A stretch of 30,092 nucleotides of DNA from an uncultured Lachnospiraceae bacterium. Lineage in GTDB: Bacteria > Bacillota > Clostridia > Lachnospirales > Lachnospiraceae. Shown here one piece after another: positions 1-6,484 of this stretch (positions are counted from its first letter, which is position 1; every line of letters begins with the position of its first letter). Below the pieces are notes generated by a model. It saw nothing but the letters and a program-made list of their open reading frames with translations, ran no database searches and was not told where the DNA came from. The stretch is from contig UQVK01000039.1 in the NCBI GenBank assembly GCA_900544445.1, positions 1 to 30,092 on the forward strand, written 5' to 3'. A program made the position numbers and the translations under genes.

Positions 1-93
1 GCTTTCAGCCGTTGTGCTCGTGGAGCCACATCCTGCCAATGCTGCCATAACAAGAGTAGCTGCCGCTGCAATTGCTACGAATTTCTTTTTCAT
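1..93 (-). CDS. Lipoprotein N-terminus (partial, runs off left edge)
   Basis: Only the first 31 codons are present. They read as a bacterial lipoprotein signal peptide: a basic start (MKKKF), an Ala/Leu/Val-rich hydrophobic core and a lipobox LAGC with the Cys at residue 22, followed by a Ser/Thr-rich linker. The ATG (91-93 on the reverse strand) has a GGAG ribosome binding site 7 nt upstream, which fixes the start. Signal peptides of this form usually belong to ABC transporter solute-binding proteins in Clostridia, but the mature domain lies outside the window, so the substrate cannot be named. It is divergent from the MarR-type regulator at 308 and shares a 214-nt intergenic region with it, so regulation by that protein is possible. 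Confidence 0.8.
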   Translation of the reverse strand, partial: MKKKFVAIAAAATLVMAALAGCGSTSTTAES

Positions 94-133
94 AATTTTT
101 CTCCTTTACACAAATCGTTTTCTCGTTTGCGAT

Positions 134-146
134 AGTTATCATAACT
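134..146. promoter_or_regulatory. Palindrome in the lipoprotein/MarR divergent region
   Basis: AGTTATCATAACT is a perfect 6+1+6 inverted repeat midway between the divergent lipoprotein and MarR genes. MarR-family dimers bind short palindromes of about this size near their own promoters, so this is a candidate operator for the adjacent regulator. That assignment rests on position and symmetry only. No convincing -35/-10 pair was identified for either gene in 94-307, although TATGAT/TAGAAT near 266-276 is a possible -10 for the regulator. Confidence 0.35.
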
Positions 147-307
147 GTTTCCTCTCAAAGAAAAAAGCAGGATATGGTTTAGTGTTTGTAAGATTTATGT
201 AAAGTAGGACAGGAAAGATCCCAGGAAAATTTTTAAATCCGGGTGCTTTCCCGGCTGTTCTCTTTTATGATAGAATGTAGTATCCGGCAAAGTTTAGGAA
301 AAAAATC

Positions 308-769
308 ATGAACAACATTATTAATTATCTGGTTACAGGAAAAAGCCTGAAAAAGGCATATGGAAAATATATGGAGGGGATCGGGGAGCAGTACGGCCTG
401 AGCAGAATGGAGATCGACGTGCTTCTGTTTCTATATAATAATCCCGGCCATGATACAGCTTCTGATCTGGTGGAGCTGCGCTCCATTGCCAAGTCCTACG
501 TTTCCATGGCGGTGGAATCCCTGACCAGAAAGCACTGCCTGAACCAGTTTCCGGACAGCTCTGACAGGCGGATCGTTCATTTAAAGATCCGACCGGAGGC
601 CATGGATGCGGTCCGCGCCGCAAGGAAACGTCAGGATACTTTTTTACAGCTGCTTTTTTCAGGGGTTTCTGAAGAAGACAGGCAGGCGATGGAACGGGTT
701 TTCTCCACTCTTTCCCAGAATCTGAAAAAGCTTCCCGACACAAAGGAAGGCGGTGGAAAACAGGGATAA
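308..769 (+). CDS. MarR-family transcriptional regulator
   Basis: A 153-residue protein with the MarR winged-helix layout: an N-terminal dimerisation helix (about 1-35), the helix-turn-helix around residues 50-95 (ASDLVELRSIAKSYVSMAVE), and a wing with the typical DSSDRR(I/V) motif near residue 105 followed by a beta strand. The C-terminal helices complete the dimer interface. Length is normal for the family (140-160 aa). The ATG at 308 has AGGAA about 8 nt upstream. Such proteins are cytoplasmic dimeric repressors or activators that respond to small ligands or oxidants. The ligand cannot be predicted. The most likely target by position is the divergent lipoprotein gene at the left edge. The last codons lie inside a long hairpin shared with the convergent mntP gene. 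Confidence 0.9.
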   Translation: MNNIINYLVTGKSLKKAYGKYMEGIGEQYGLSRMEIDVLLFLYNNPGHDTASDLVELRSIAKSYVSMAVESLTRKHCLNQFPDSSDRRIVHLKIRPEAMDAVRAARKRQDTFLQLLFSGVSEEDRQAMERVFSTLSQNLKKLPDTKEGGGKQG

Positions 770-788
770 TACTGTTTTCCACCGCCTT
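747..788. terminator. Shared hairpin between convergent MarR and mntP genes
   Basis: A 17-bp perfect stem (747-763 with 772-788, core GGCGGTGGAAAACAG) with an 8-nt loop spans the MarR stop codon (TAA at 767-769) and ends just before the mntP stop. Its position between convergent genes suggests a bidirectional terminator, although neither side is followed by a strong T-run. Confidence 0.7.
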
Positions 789-794
789 GTCCGT

Positions 795-1361
795 TTAGAA
801 GGAAATCACTCCGAGATGCTCCAGAAGAATTTTGAAGCCCATAAGGATCAGGATGATTCCGCCGGCCAGTTCCGCTTTCGCTTTGAATTTCAGGCCGAAC
901 ACATTTCCGATCTTCACGCCGATGATGCCGAAAAGGAATGTGGTCACACCGATGAAGGAAACGGCCGGAACGATGTTCACATTCAGAAAGGCAAAGGTAA
1001 CTCCCACCGCAAGGGCATCGATGCTGGTCGCCACTGCAAGAGGAACCATGGTCTTCACATCAAAGCAGTCGTTCTGCCCCTCTTCTTCCTTTCCAAGCGC
1101 TTCCTTAATCATGCCTGCGCCAATCAGTCCCAGAAGGACGAAGGCAATCCAGTGGTCAATGCTCGTAATCATATCGCGGAAGCTGGTTCCCAGAAAATAC
1201 CCGATCAACGGCATACCCGCCTGAAAACCGCCGAAATAAAGGCCGGTAATGACCGCATTCTTCCAGCTCATCGTTTTCATGGAAAGTCCCTTGCAGATTG
1301 CCACCGCAAACGCATCCATGGACAGACCAAGCGCAATCATGAACAGTTCCAGCATACTCAT
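795..1361 (-). CDS. mntP: Manganese efflux pump MntP
   Basis: A 188-residue integral membrane protein of the MntP (former DUF204/YebN) family, which exports Mn2+ across the cytoplasmic membrane. It shows about six hydrophobic segments arranged as two repeats. Each repeat carries the conserved acidic motif in a helix: [14 protein letters not shown] near residues 13-26 and SIDALAVGV near 113-121. A charged cytoplasmic loop ([13 protein letters not shown]) lies between the halves. Length matches the family. The start ATG (1359-1361) follows a GAGGAGGAA ribosome binding site with about 8 nt spacing. The leader contains a yybP-ykoY Mn2+ riboswitch and a mutually exclusive terminator, which independently supports manganese as the substrate and gives a direct mode of control. 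Confidence 0.95.
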   Translation of the reverse strand: MSMLELFMIALGLSMDAFAVAICKGLSMKTMSWKNAVITGLYFGGFQAGMPLIGYFLGTSFRDMITSIDHWIAFVLLGLIGAGMIKEALGKEEEGQNDCFDVKTMVPLAVATSIDALAVGVTFAFLNVNIVPAVSFIGVTTFLFGIIGVKIGNVFGLKFKAKAELAGGIILILMGFKILLEHLGVISF

Positions 1362-1428
1362 TTTATTCTTCCTCCTCTATCTGTATCTTGGAAATGCATC
1401 CCGCCGGAAAGGTACTTTCCTGTCGCAT

Positions 1429-1465
1429 AAAAAAAGACCTACCTGTCCCTTGGGACAGATAAGTC
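1429..1465 (-). terminator. Riboswitch-controlled intrinsic terminator upstream of mntP
   Basis: On the minus strand a 14-bp stem (1452-1465 with 1436-1449, including G-U pairs) is followed by seven T residues (1429-1435). The 5' arm contains CTTATC (1458-1463), which is also the 3' half of the riboswitch P1 helix. Terminator and ligand-bound aptamer therefore cannot form together. This predicts an ON switch: Mn2+ stabilises P1 and allows read-through into mntP. Confidence 0.88.
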
Positions 1466-1550
1466 TCATTATTTCAAGCAAAGCCAGATAATTCATTATC
1501 AGTATGTTGACTTCACTGCGCGGCAGTCCGCGCCAACTACTCCCTTATCG
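1458..1550 (-). promoter_or_regulatory. yybP-ykoY manganese riboswitch
   Basis: The minus-strand leader begins GATAAGGGAGTAG and closes with GAGACTTATC, forming P1 (GATAAG with CTTATC). Between them are a GC-rich hairpin and the conserved internal segment GTCAACATACTGA. These match the yybP-ykoY class, an established Mn2+ sensor that commonly precedes mntP. The downstream gene is mntP, so sequence and context agree. Confidence 0.9.
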
Positions 1551-1558
1551 TGGGTTCC

Positions 1559-1588
1559 ATCATATCACAGATGAGAAAATTATGTCAA
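1559..1588 (-). promoter_or_regulatory. Sigma-A promoter of the mntP leader
   Basis: On the minus strand TTGACA (1583-1588) and TATGAT (1559-1564) are separated by 18 nt. The predicted start lies near 1552, directly at the first base of the riboswitch P1 helix. The -35 box overlaps the last codons of the AlaX-like gene (its TTG ACA TAA end). Confidence 0.85.
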
Positions 1589-2725
1589 TAAGAATTCTTC
1601 AATCTTTGCCCGTTCCGCCATAACGGAGCCCTGCACCATGGGATTCCTTCCGCCTCCGCGGCCGTTCAGGGCTTCATTGAACTTTTTTCCGAGGGCCGCC
1701 ACATCCATGCTGGCGGAACACATCACATATTTATAGCCCTCCCCGTCATTTCCGGAAAAGACGGCCGCAAAGTCCGCCTTCTGCGCCAGGCGGTCGGCCA
1801 GCATACGCACCTCCACCGGATTCAGATCCTCCACAAACCGGATCACCCGGCCCGTTCCCTCCGGCACTTCCTCCACCAGTCTGTCGAGCTGTTTCTGCTT
1901 CAGCGCCACATTCGCGGCCTTCAGCTCCTGGAGCTGTTCCTGTAGCTTCCTTACTGCTTCTGCCGTCTCCTGCGGGGGCGCCGAAAGCAGGGCGGAGATT
2001 TCCTTAATGTTCCTGTGCTTCTCCTCATAATCCTCCAGCGCCTTCCATCCGATCTGCAGGCTGATCCGGATTCCGGTTTTATAATGCTCTGAAGCCACAG
2101 CCTTGATGGGGCCGATCTGACCGGTGCGCTTTACGTGGGTACCGCAGCAGGCGCACACATCCGATCCGGGGATGGTGATAATCCGCACCTGTCCCTCCAG
2201 CTCCTTTTTGCTCCGGTAGTCCAGTCCGCCCAGCTCCTCCCGGGAAGGATAATCTTCCAGAATCTCCAGATCCGCAAGCACCGCCTCATTTGCCGCCCGC
2301 TCCACCTGCGCGATATCTTCCTCGGAAAGCATGCCGGAAAAATCCACGGTGACACAGTCCTTTCCCATATGAAAGCCGATGTTATCATAGCCGAAGATTC
2401 TGTGGACAATCCCGGAAAAAATATGCTCGCCGGAATGCTGCTGCATGAAACGGAAACGGCGGTCCCAGTCCAGCGTGCCATGAACGGTGCTTCCGGGCTC
2501 CAGCGGTCTGTCGCAGAGATGAATGACCTCCTCCCCGCCTTCCTTCACATCCAGCACCTTCGCTTCTCCCATCGTTCCCTCATCTGCAGGCTGTCCTCCC
2601 CCTTCCGGGTAAAAAGCGGTCTGATCCAGAGTTACTTCCCAGCCCCGCTTTCCTTCCCGGCAGCCCGTCACCCTGGCGTCGAACTCCCGGCAGTATGCGT
2701 CCTCATAGTACAACCTTTTTGTCAT
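1580..2725 (-). CDS. AlaX-like alanyl-tRNA editing protein with DHHA1 domain
   Basis: A 381-residue protein, taking ATG at 2725 (MTKRLYYED), which is where family similarity begins. The frame stays open upstream but those residues are Lys/Arg-rich and overlap the preceding gene. It is a free-standing homologue of the alanyl-tRNA synthetase editing domain and hydrolyses mischarged Ser- or Gly-tRNA(Ala). It shows DQTAFYPEGGGQP near residue 35, the zinc ligands HSGEH near residue 100 and CxxCGTH near 190, a coiled-coil segment at about 230-300, and a C-terminal DHHA1-type domain ending with GGRNPMVQGSV. Size fits AlaX forms that carry the DHHA1 extension. It overlaps the Ham1-like gene by 23 nt, so the two are probably co-transcribed and coupled. 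Confidence 0.9.
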   Translation of the reverse strand: MTKRLYYEDAYCREFDARVTGCREGKRGWEVTLDQTAFYPEGGGQPADEGTMGEAKVLDVKEGGEEVIHLCDRPLEPGSTVHGTLDWDRRFRFMQQHSGEHIFSGIVHRIFGYDNIGFHMGKDCVTVDFSGMLSEEDIAQVERAANEAVLADLEILEDYPSREELGGLDYRSKKELEGQVRIITIPGSDVCACCGTHVKRTGQIGPIKAVASEHYKTGIRISLQIGWKALEDYEEKHRNIKEISALLSAPPQETAEAVRKLQEQLQELKAANVALKQKQLDRLVEEVPEGTGRVIRFVEDLNPVEVRMLADRLAQKADFAAVFSGNDGEGYKYVMCSASMDVAALGKKFNEALNGRGGGRNPMVQGSVMAERAKIEEFLLT

Positions 2726-3371
2726 ATTTATTCGCGTTCCTTTCCGTCTCTCTGCGTTTCTTTTCATGCGCATCCATCACCAGCTGCCAGAAGCACCGGA
2801 AGCCGTTTTCCTCTTCTCCGATCCCGGGAATATAGCCTTCGTCCACGAAATACAGTCCGGTTTCCATGTCCACGGAAATGCAGTCCAGCGGAAAGCCTTT
2901 CTCTTTCTGAGGTTTTGCCTGATCCACCAGCCAGAAGCTCTCTCCACTGATATCTTGCCCGTCGTGCTCGTACCTTTCCGTTTCGCTGAAAATGACACAG
3001 ATTCCGTTCTGATAGCGGGCCCTGCATTTTCCACCGAACCGGGCGGCGATAGAAGCATAGTATTCCGTCATCTCAGGGTCTGTCAGGACTTTCCCGTTCC
3101 GCCTTCTCACATGAACTCCCGGCTGCTCTTCCTCTGAAAGACCGTCGATGAAAAGTCCGCTGTCGCAGGAAAAGACCGGCCGCTTCAGAATCCGGTAATA
3201 ATATTCCGCCTTCCCTCTGGCGTTTTCCAGCGGGGTACGTCCGTATTCCCCCGGCTCCCCGGGAAGTTCGGGGAGCTCGTTCAGTCCGATAATTTGAATT
3301 CCTGTTCCGGAAAGATAATCCTTCATCAGATGAAGCTTCGCCGGATTCGTTGTTCCATAGATCATTTCCAT
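2703..3371 (-). CDS. Ham1/RdgB-like non-canonical purine NTP pyrophosphatase
   Basis: A 222-residue protein taking ATG at 3371, which has GAGG 6 nt upstream. The longer open frame to 3428 has no ribosome binding site and runs into a hairpin. The N-terminus (MEMIYGTTNPAKLHLMKDYL) matches the nucleotide-binding start of the Ham1/ITPase fold (T/SxNxxK), and FSCDSGLFIDGL supplies the conserved acidic motif. The family hydrolyses dITP, XTP and ITP to monophosphates and so cleans the nucleotide pool. This copy is diverged: the usual PLDxIFxPEG segment appears as PLDCISVDMETG, and the chain is somewhat longer than typical (about 190-200 aa), so substrate range is less certain. It lies between the SIMPL and AlaX-like genes. 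Confidence 0.75.
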   Translation of the reverse strand: MEMIYGTTNPAKLHLMKDYLSGTGIQIIGLNELPELPGEPGEYGRTPLENARGKAEYYYRILKRPVFSCDSGLFIDGLSEEEQPGVHVRRRNGKVLTDPEMTEYYASIAARFGGKCRARYQNGICVIFSETERYEHDGQDISGESFWLVDQAKPQKEKGFPLDCISVDMETGLYFVDEGYIPGIGEEENGFRCFWQLVMDAHEKKRRETERNANKYDKKVVL

Positions 3372-3384
3372 TTTAATCCTCAAA

Positions 3385-3419
3385 CCCGCATGAGAGAGGC
3401 CTGCGGGCAGACCTCTCTC
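3385..3419 (-). other. Two competing hairpins between SIMPL and Ham1-like genes
   Basis: The inverted repeat GAGAGAGG...CCTCTCTC (3392-3419) forms a 12-bp stem with a 4-nt loop on the minus strand. An alternative stem, CCCGCA with TGCGGG (3385-3407), uses the loop of the first and excludes it. There is no T-run, so this is not a classical terminator. It precedes the Ham1-like ribosome binding site and may modulate read-through or mRNA stability. Confidence 0.4.
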
Positions 3420-3424
3420 AAATA

Positions 3425-4231
3425 TCATTCTTCCGCTGCATAATTCAGCCGGACCGTGATCATGGCTGTTTTCTCTCTGGAGCTGGTGTCAAACGCTCCG
3501 TCATAGGTATATTCTCCGGAGCCTGAATTTTTCGCAGTAATCTGGAATACCCCAAGGCTTGCGGAAAGCAGCTTTCCGGGCTGGCATCCGGTTCCCGCCG
3601 CCATGATATCGATTCTCTGCTTTGCGTTTTCCGTGGCCTTTTGAATCAGATCCAGCTTTACCTCATCCAGCGTGGTACAGTAATATTCTGGAGAATTGGA
3701 CACAAACTGTACGCCGGATTCAATGAGCTGCGTGATGTCTCTGGAAATCTGCTCCACCTTATCAATATCCGTGGATGTAACGGTCAGGCTCTGATAGAGA
3801 TCATAACCATCCGGATAATCCCGGATATAATTGCCGTTCTCATCATACTCGGTACGATAACGCTGGGAAATGTCCACCGAGCTGAAAACCAGCTCCTCTT
3901 CGGATACCCCGTTTTCCAGCAGATACTGCCGTACTACCTCGGAATCATTTTTGATGACCGCATAGGCGTCCGAGGTGGTAACCCCGTAGGCGGAAAAGCT
4001 TCCCCTCCACACGATCAGATCCGATTCAAAATCGCAGCTTGCGGAGCCCGTTGCCGTCAGCCCTCCGCCTCCAGACGTTTTCTTGTAGCTCACCAGGCTC
4101 GTGGTCAGTATGACCACGCAGGCAACGGCAGTCATGCCGGCAATCAGGGCGATGATGATTCCCTTCCATTCCCGGATTCCACCTCTCCGGCTTCCATTTT
4201 CCCTCTCCTCATAGTCTTTTTTTCCCTCCAT
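3425..4231 (-). CDS. SIMPL-domain (DUF541) membrane-anchored protein
   Basis: A 268-residue protein taking ATG at 4231, which has GGAAGGAGAGG directly upstream. The frame extends to 4276 without another good site. A charged cytoplasmic N-terminus (about 1-25) precedes one transmembrane helix (about 26-50), then an extracytoplasmic domain. That domain starts with the beta-rich TGSASCDFESDL...WRG and contains the helical DKVEQISRDITQLIESGVQF and LIQKATENAKQRI segments typical of SIMPL/DUF541 proteins (such as E. coli YggE). The biochemical role of the family is poorly defined; some members are linked to oxidative stress. The anchor is uncleaved because no lipobox or signal peptidase site is evident. 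It is probably in the same transcription unit as the Ham1-like and AlaX-like genes. Confidence 0.82.
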   Translation of the reverse strand: MEGKKDYEERENGSRRGGIREWKGIIIALIAGMTAVACVVILTTSLVSYKKTSGGGGLTATGSASCDFESDLIVWRGSFSAYGVTTSDAYAVIKNDSEVVRQYLLENGVSEEELVFSSVDISQRYRTEYDENGNYIRDYPDGYDLYQSLTVTSTDIDKVEQISRDITQLIESGVQFVSNSPEYYCTTLDEVKLDLIQKATENAKQRIDIMAAGTGCQPGKLLSASLGVFQITAKNSGSGEYTYDGAFDTSSREKTAMITVRLNYAAEE

Positions 4232-4295
4232 ACCTCTCCTTCCTTTCTTTGCGGCCGCATCAGCACCAACGTCCATGCTTCAGCAACGTTTCCCT

Positions 4296-4802
4296 TTATA
4301 CATGAATGATCGCATACAGGTAGGAATCCTGGATACAGCCATTCTTAAAAATGCTCTTACGTTTGATCCCCTCCAGCGTAAATCCGGCTTTTTCAAGCAC
4401 ACCGCGGGATGCGAGGTTAGTGGAAAACGGCTCCGCGCTGATGCGGATAAGCTTGTAGCGTCGGAACGCCTCTTCACACATTTTCTGTACAGCCCCGGTC
4501 ATGATCCCTTTTCTCCAGAAGGGCTCGCCAAGCCAGTAGCCCAGCTCCGCGCTTCTGCTGTATACGTCGTCTCCGAACAGCAGGCTGATGCTGCCCACCG
4601 CTTCCCCGTCAATCACGATGGCTCTGGAAAACTGGGTTTTCCCTTCCTTTTCCATACAGTCCTTTACGAACCATTCCGCATCTTCTTCCGTATAGGGATA
4701 GGGAAAGGAATCTCTGAGCCTTCCCGCAATTTTTTCATTATTCGCATATTTTGCCACCGAAGGAATATAAGCTTCCGACCACTCTTCCAATGTAAATTTC
4801 AT
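4296..4802 (-). CDS. GNAT N-acetyltransferase (RimJ/RimL type)
   Basis: A 168-residue protein with the GNAT fold: an N-terminal strand and helix (MKFTLEEWSEAYIPSVAKYANN), a central beta hairpin (RAIVIDGEAVGSISLLFG), the conserved GYWLGEPFWRKGIMTGAV with the acetyl-CoA pyrophosphate loop (R/QxxGxG/A form) near residues 96-108, and ASRGVLEKAGF near residue 135. The last is characteristic of RimJ/RimL-like enzymes that acetylate protein N-termini or small amines. The ATG has AAAAGGAG 8 nt upstream. It is the first full-length gene downstream of the leader peptide and terminator at 4972-5169, so its expression may be attenuated. The substrate is unknown. Confidence 0.88.
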   Translation of the reverse strand: MKFTLEEWSEAYIPSVAKYANNEKIAGRLRDSFPYPYTEEDAEWFVKDCMEKEGKTQFSRAIVIDGEAVGSISLLFGDDVYSRSAELGYWLGEPFWRKGIMTGAVQKMCEEAFRRYKLIRISAEPFSTNLASRGVLEKAGFTLEGIKRKSIFKNGCIQDSYLYAIIHV

Positions 4803-4876
4803 AACGATCTCCTTTTCCAGATTTTTTCATATTCGCTGTTGTCAGCTGCGTTCCGGAAACGCCGCGGCCCCGTCTG

Positions 4877-4960
4877 TCAAGCGGGCTGCGGCTGAAGCAT
4901 TGACGGAAGCCCTCCGTTTGTGGTGGTTTTTATGAAATCTGCAGGCAATGATTCGTTCAT
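4877..4960 (-). CDS. Small 27-aa ORF between terminator and GNAT gene
   Basis: An ATG at 4960 is preceded by GGGAG with ideal 6-nt spacing and opens a 27-codon frame (MNESLPADFIKTTTNGGLPS, then MLQPQPA) ending in TGA at 4877. It begins immediately after the intrinsic terminator at 4972-5025 and is followed by GC-rich self-complementary sequence before the GNAT ribosome binding site. No family is recognised. It could be a genuine small protein, a second regulatory ORF, or the surviving 5' end of a lost gene. The good ribosome binding site is the only positive evidence for translation. Confidence 0.4.
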   Translation of the reverse strand: MNESLPADFIKTTTNGGLPSMLQPQPA

Positions 4961-4971
4961 GATTTTCTCCC

Positions 4972-5025
4972 AAAAAGAAAACCGCCGGATTCTTTGAAGA
5001 TTTTCAAATCAATCCATGCGGTTTC
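4972..5025 (-). terminator. Intrinsic terminator downstream of Met-rich leader ORF
   Basis: On the minus strand AAACCGC (5018-5024) pairs with GCGGTTT (4978-4984), extended by GGATT/AATCC and an inner TTTGAA/TTCAAA hairpin, then TCTTTTT. It lies about 70 nt after the stop of the 25-aa ORF and about 12 nt before the start of the 27-aa ORF, the position expected of an attenuator. Confidence 0.78.
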
Positions 5026-5091
5026 CTGATTTTCCTCTTATTCAGACCACACAGACACAAGCCTCTCACGTACCTGTATCTGTAAATCCAG

Positions 5092-5169
5092 CTACAAGTA
5101 CCGGAAGTTCATAGACATGCCCATGCGCATCACCATATTCGATTTTGCAGTGGTTTTCCGTAAATTCAT
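5092..5169 (-). CDS. Met-rich 25-aa leader peptide
   Basis: An ATG at 5169 preceded by GGAG (7 nt spacing) opens a 25-codon frame ending in TAG. Residues 11-22 read NMVMRMGMSMNF: five methionines at every second position (12, 14, 16, 18, 20), six Met in total. A strong promoter (5215-5243) places its transcript start about 40 nt upstream, and an intrinsic terminator follows the stop. This promoter, short ORF and terminator order is typical of translation-sensing attenuators. A longer reading of the same frame (63 codons from 5283) would begin upstream of the promoter and is less likely. A metal-binding MxM peptide is the main alternative. I do not recognise a named family. Confidence 0.6.
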   Translation of the reverse strand: MNLRKTTAKSNMVMRMGMSMNFRYL

Positions 5170-5214
5170 GTCTGTCTCCTGCCGGTATCCGAGTCTGATT
5201 TCATAACTGAATTC

Positions 5215-5243
5215 AGTGTAACAAAAGAACAGAAAAAGGTCAA
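5215..5243 (-). promoter_or_regulatory. Sigma-A promoter of the Met-rich leader
   Basis: On the minus strand TTGACC (5238-5243) is separated by 17 nt from TACACT (5215-5220), with TG one base upstream of the -10 (extended -10). Predicted transcript start is near 5208. It lies just downstream of the lactonase stop codon and so starts a separate transcription unit. Confidence 0.8.
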
Positions 5244-5283
5244 CCGGGTTCTGAAATTTTTGTCCTGAAATTTTTGCTGTCAT

Positions 5284-6414
5284 TCAATTTCCAAACAGCA
5301 GGCACACGACAGCCCCTGCTTCATACGTTCTTTCCGGCTTCAACATCCCCGTTTTTTCATCCCGTTTCATCACGGTCAGGCTGCCGCTGTTCTGGCCTGC
5401 GGCAAGAAGCCATTTCCCGGACGGGGAAAGGCTGAAGCCTCTGGGATTGCTGCCGCCTGCAGGCGCCCATTGAACCGGAATCATTCCGTCCCTTTCCACT
5501 GCAAAAACGACGATGCTGTCATGTCCTCTGTTGCCCGCATAGAGGTATTTTCCGTCCGGAGAGATCTGGATACCGCCCACATGACTTTCCGTCTTCGCAT
5601 CCCGGTCGGAACGGTCGTCCCCGGTCTCCGGAAGCGTGGATATTTTCTGCAACAGAGTGAGCTTCTGCCCGCTCCATTCCAGCACAGCGATCTCGTTGGA
5701 AAGCTCGCAGGAAACAAAGATTCTGTTTTCGCAGAAAGCCAGACTTCTCGGCCCGCTCCCCTCCGGAAGTTCAAAGCGCAGAAACGGGGAAGAAGCGGCC
5801 AGGCCTCCGGCTTCGTTCAGCCGGTACGCTTCTACGGTATCCAGTCCCAGATCAGTTATCCACAGAATCCTTTTGTAAACGCTGCTGCTGTGCACATGCG
5901 GGTGCTTTTTTTCTGTGGATTGTGGATAACTCTCTTCCGTATGACACGGACGTTCAGCCGCTTCATGCTGAAGAAGAAGGTCCAGCGCCTCCAGGCTTCC
6001 ATCCGCTTTCAGCCGGATGGCGCTCATGCTTCCTCCGTTGTAATTTGCCGTATACACATACTTCGGACTGCCTTCCTCCGGCGCACAGTCCACGTGGCAG
6101 GGAGCAGCTCCCATAACCGGCAGACGATTCAGGAAATGAAGGCTTCCGTCCATCTCCACCGCATAGGCGCTTACCGCGCCTCCCTTTGTCCCTTCATAAT
6201 CGTCCAGTTCGTTCACGGCATACAGTCTGCGTCCGTCCGGGGAAAATGCGAGCCAGGAAGCGTTCTGCGCTTCAGGCAGGCTCTCCCTTTCAAACAGTTC
6301 CCCAGTCATTTCATCGAATTCATAGTGTGTAATTCCGTTTCCATTCCCATGGTAAATAGATCCGTCTCCCGTAAGTACGGGCGCATTATAGCTTCCAACA
6401 TATAGCTGACTCAT
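5284..6414 (-). CDS. Lactonase-family seven-bladed beta-propeller (6-phosphogluconolactonase-like)
   Basis: A 376-residue cytoplasmic protein of the YkgB/Pgl (lactonase, 10-bladed annotation) family. It starts MSQLYVGSYNAP and shows repeated propeller strands such as WLAFSPDGRRLYAVNEL, YVYTANYNGGSMSAIRL, IQISPDGKYLYAGNRGHDS and FSLSPSGKWLLAAGQNSGSL, plus the HPHVHSSSVY segment of the central site. Members hydrolyse 6-phosphogluconolactone in the oxidative pentose phosphate pathway or act on related lactones. No other pentose phosphate gene is nearby, so the exact substrate is uncertain. The ATG has GAGG 6 nt upstream, and a GC hairpin of the repeated type described at 6420-6446 sits in its 5' leader. 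Two perfect TTATCCACA 9-mers occur in the coding sequence (5856-5864 and, inverted, 5931-5939). Confidence 0.88.
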   Translation of the reverse strand: MSQLYVGSYNAPVLTGDGSIYHGNGNGITHYEFDEMTGELFERESLPEAQNASWLAFSPDGRRLYAVNELDDYEGTKGGAVSAYAVEMDGSLHFLNRLPVMGAAPCHVDCAPEEGSPKYVYTANYNGGSMSAIRLKADGSLEALDLLLQHEAAERPCHTEESYPQSTEKKHPHVHSSSVYKRILWITDLGLDTVEAYRLNEAGGLAASSPFLRFELPEGSGPRSLAFCENRIFVSCELSNEIAVLEWSGQKLTLLQKISTLPETGDDRSDRDAKTESHVGGIQISPDGKYLYAGNRGHDSIVVFAVERDGMIPVQWAPAGGSNPRGFSLSPSGKWLLAAGQNSGSLTVMKRDEKTGMLKPERTYEAGAVVCLLFGN

Positions 6415-6419
6415 TCCTG

Positions 6420-6446
6420 CCTCTGCTTTCCGCCGCCCTCGGCGGC
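6420..6446 (-). repeat. Hairpin-SD element, copy 1 (lactonase leader)
   Basis: On the minus strand GCCGCC-GAG-GGCGGC is followed by GGAAAGCAGAGG and then the lactonase ATG 17 nt after the stem. It shares the 10-mer GGCGGCGGAA and the position before the ribosome binding site with copies at 7296, 11367 and 16198. Confidence 0.75.
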
Positions 6447-6460
6447 TCTAAATTCGCACA

Positions 6461-6482
6461 AAATTGAGCGTCAGCTCAATTT
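6461..6482 (-). terminator. Perfect hairpin after the gene at 6485
   Basis: AAATTGAGC (6461-6469) and GCTCAATTT (6474-6482) form a perfect 9-bp stem with a 4-nt loop, 3 nt past the stop codon of the minus-strand gene above it. The T-run is short (TTTT then G), so it is a weak terminator or an RNA-stabilising 3' end. Confidence 0.55.
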
Positions 6483-6484
6483 CT

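Noticed and set aside
753..1430. A 225-codon open frame on the plus strand opposite mntP
   Set aside because: It is antisense to a well-supported mntP with its own riboswitch, and overlaps the shared terminator.
5092..5283. A 63-codon reading of the Met-rich leader frame from 5283
   Set aside because: The longer start lies upstream of a strong promoter that drives this unit, and the inner ATG at 5169 has a better placed GGAG site.
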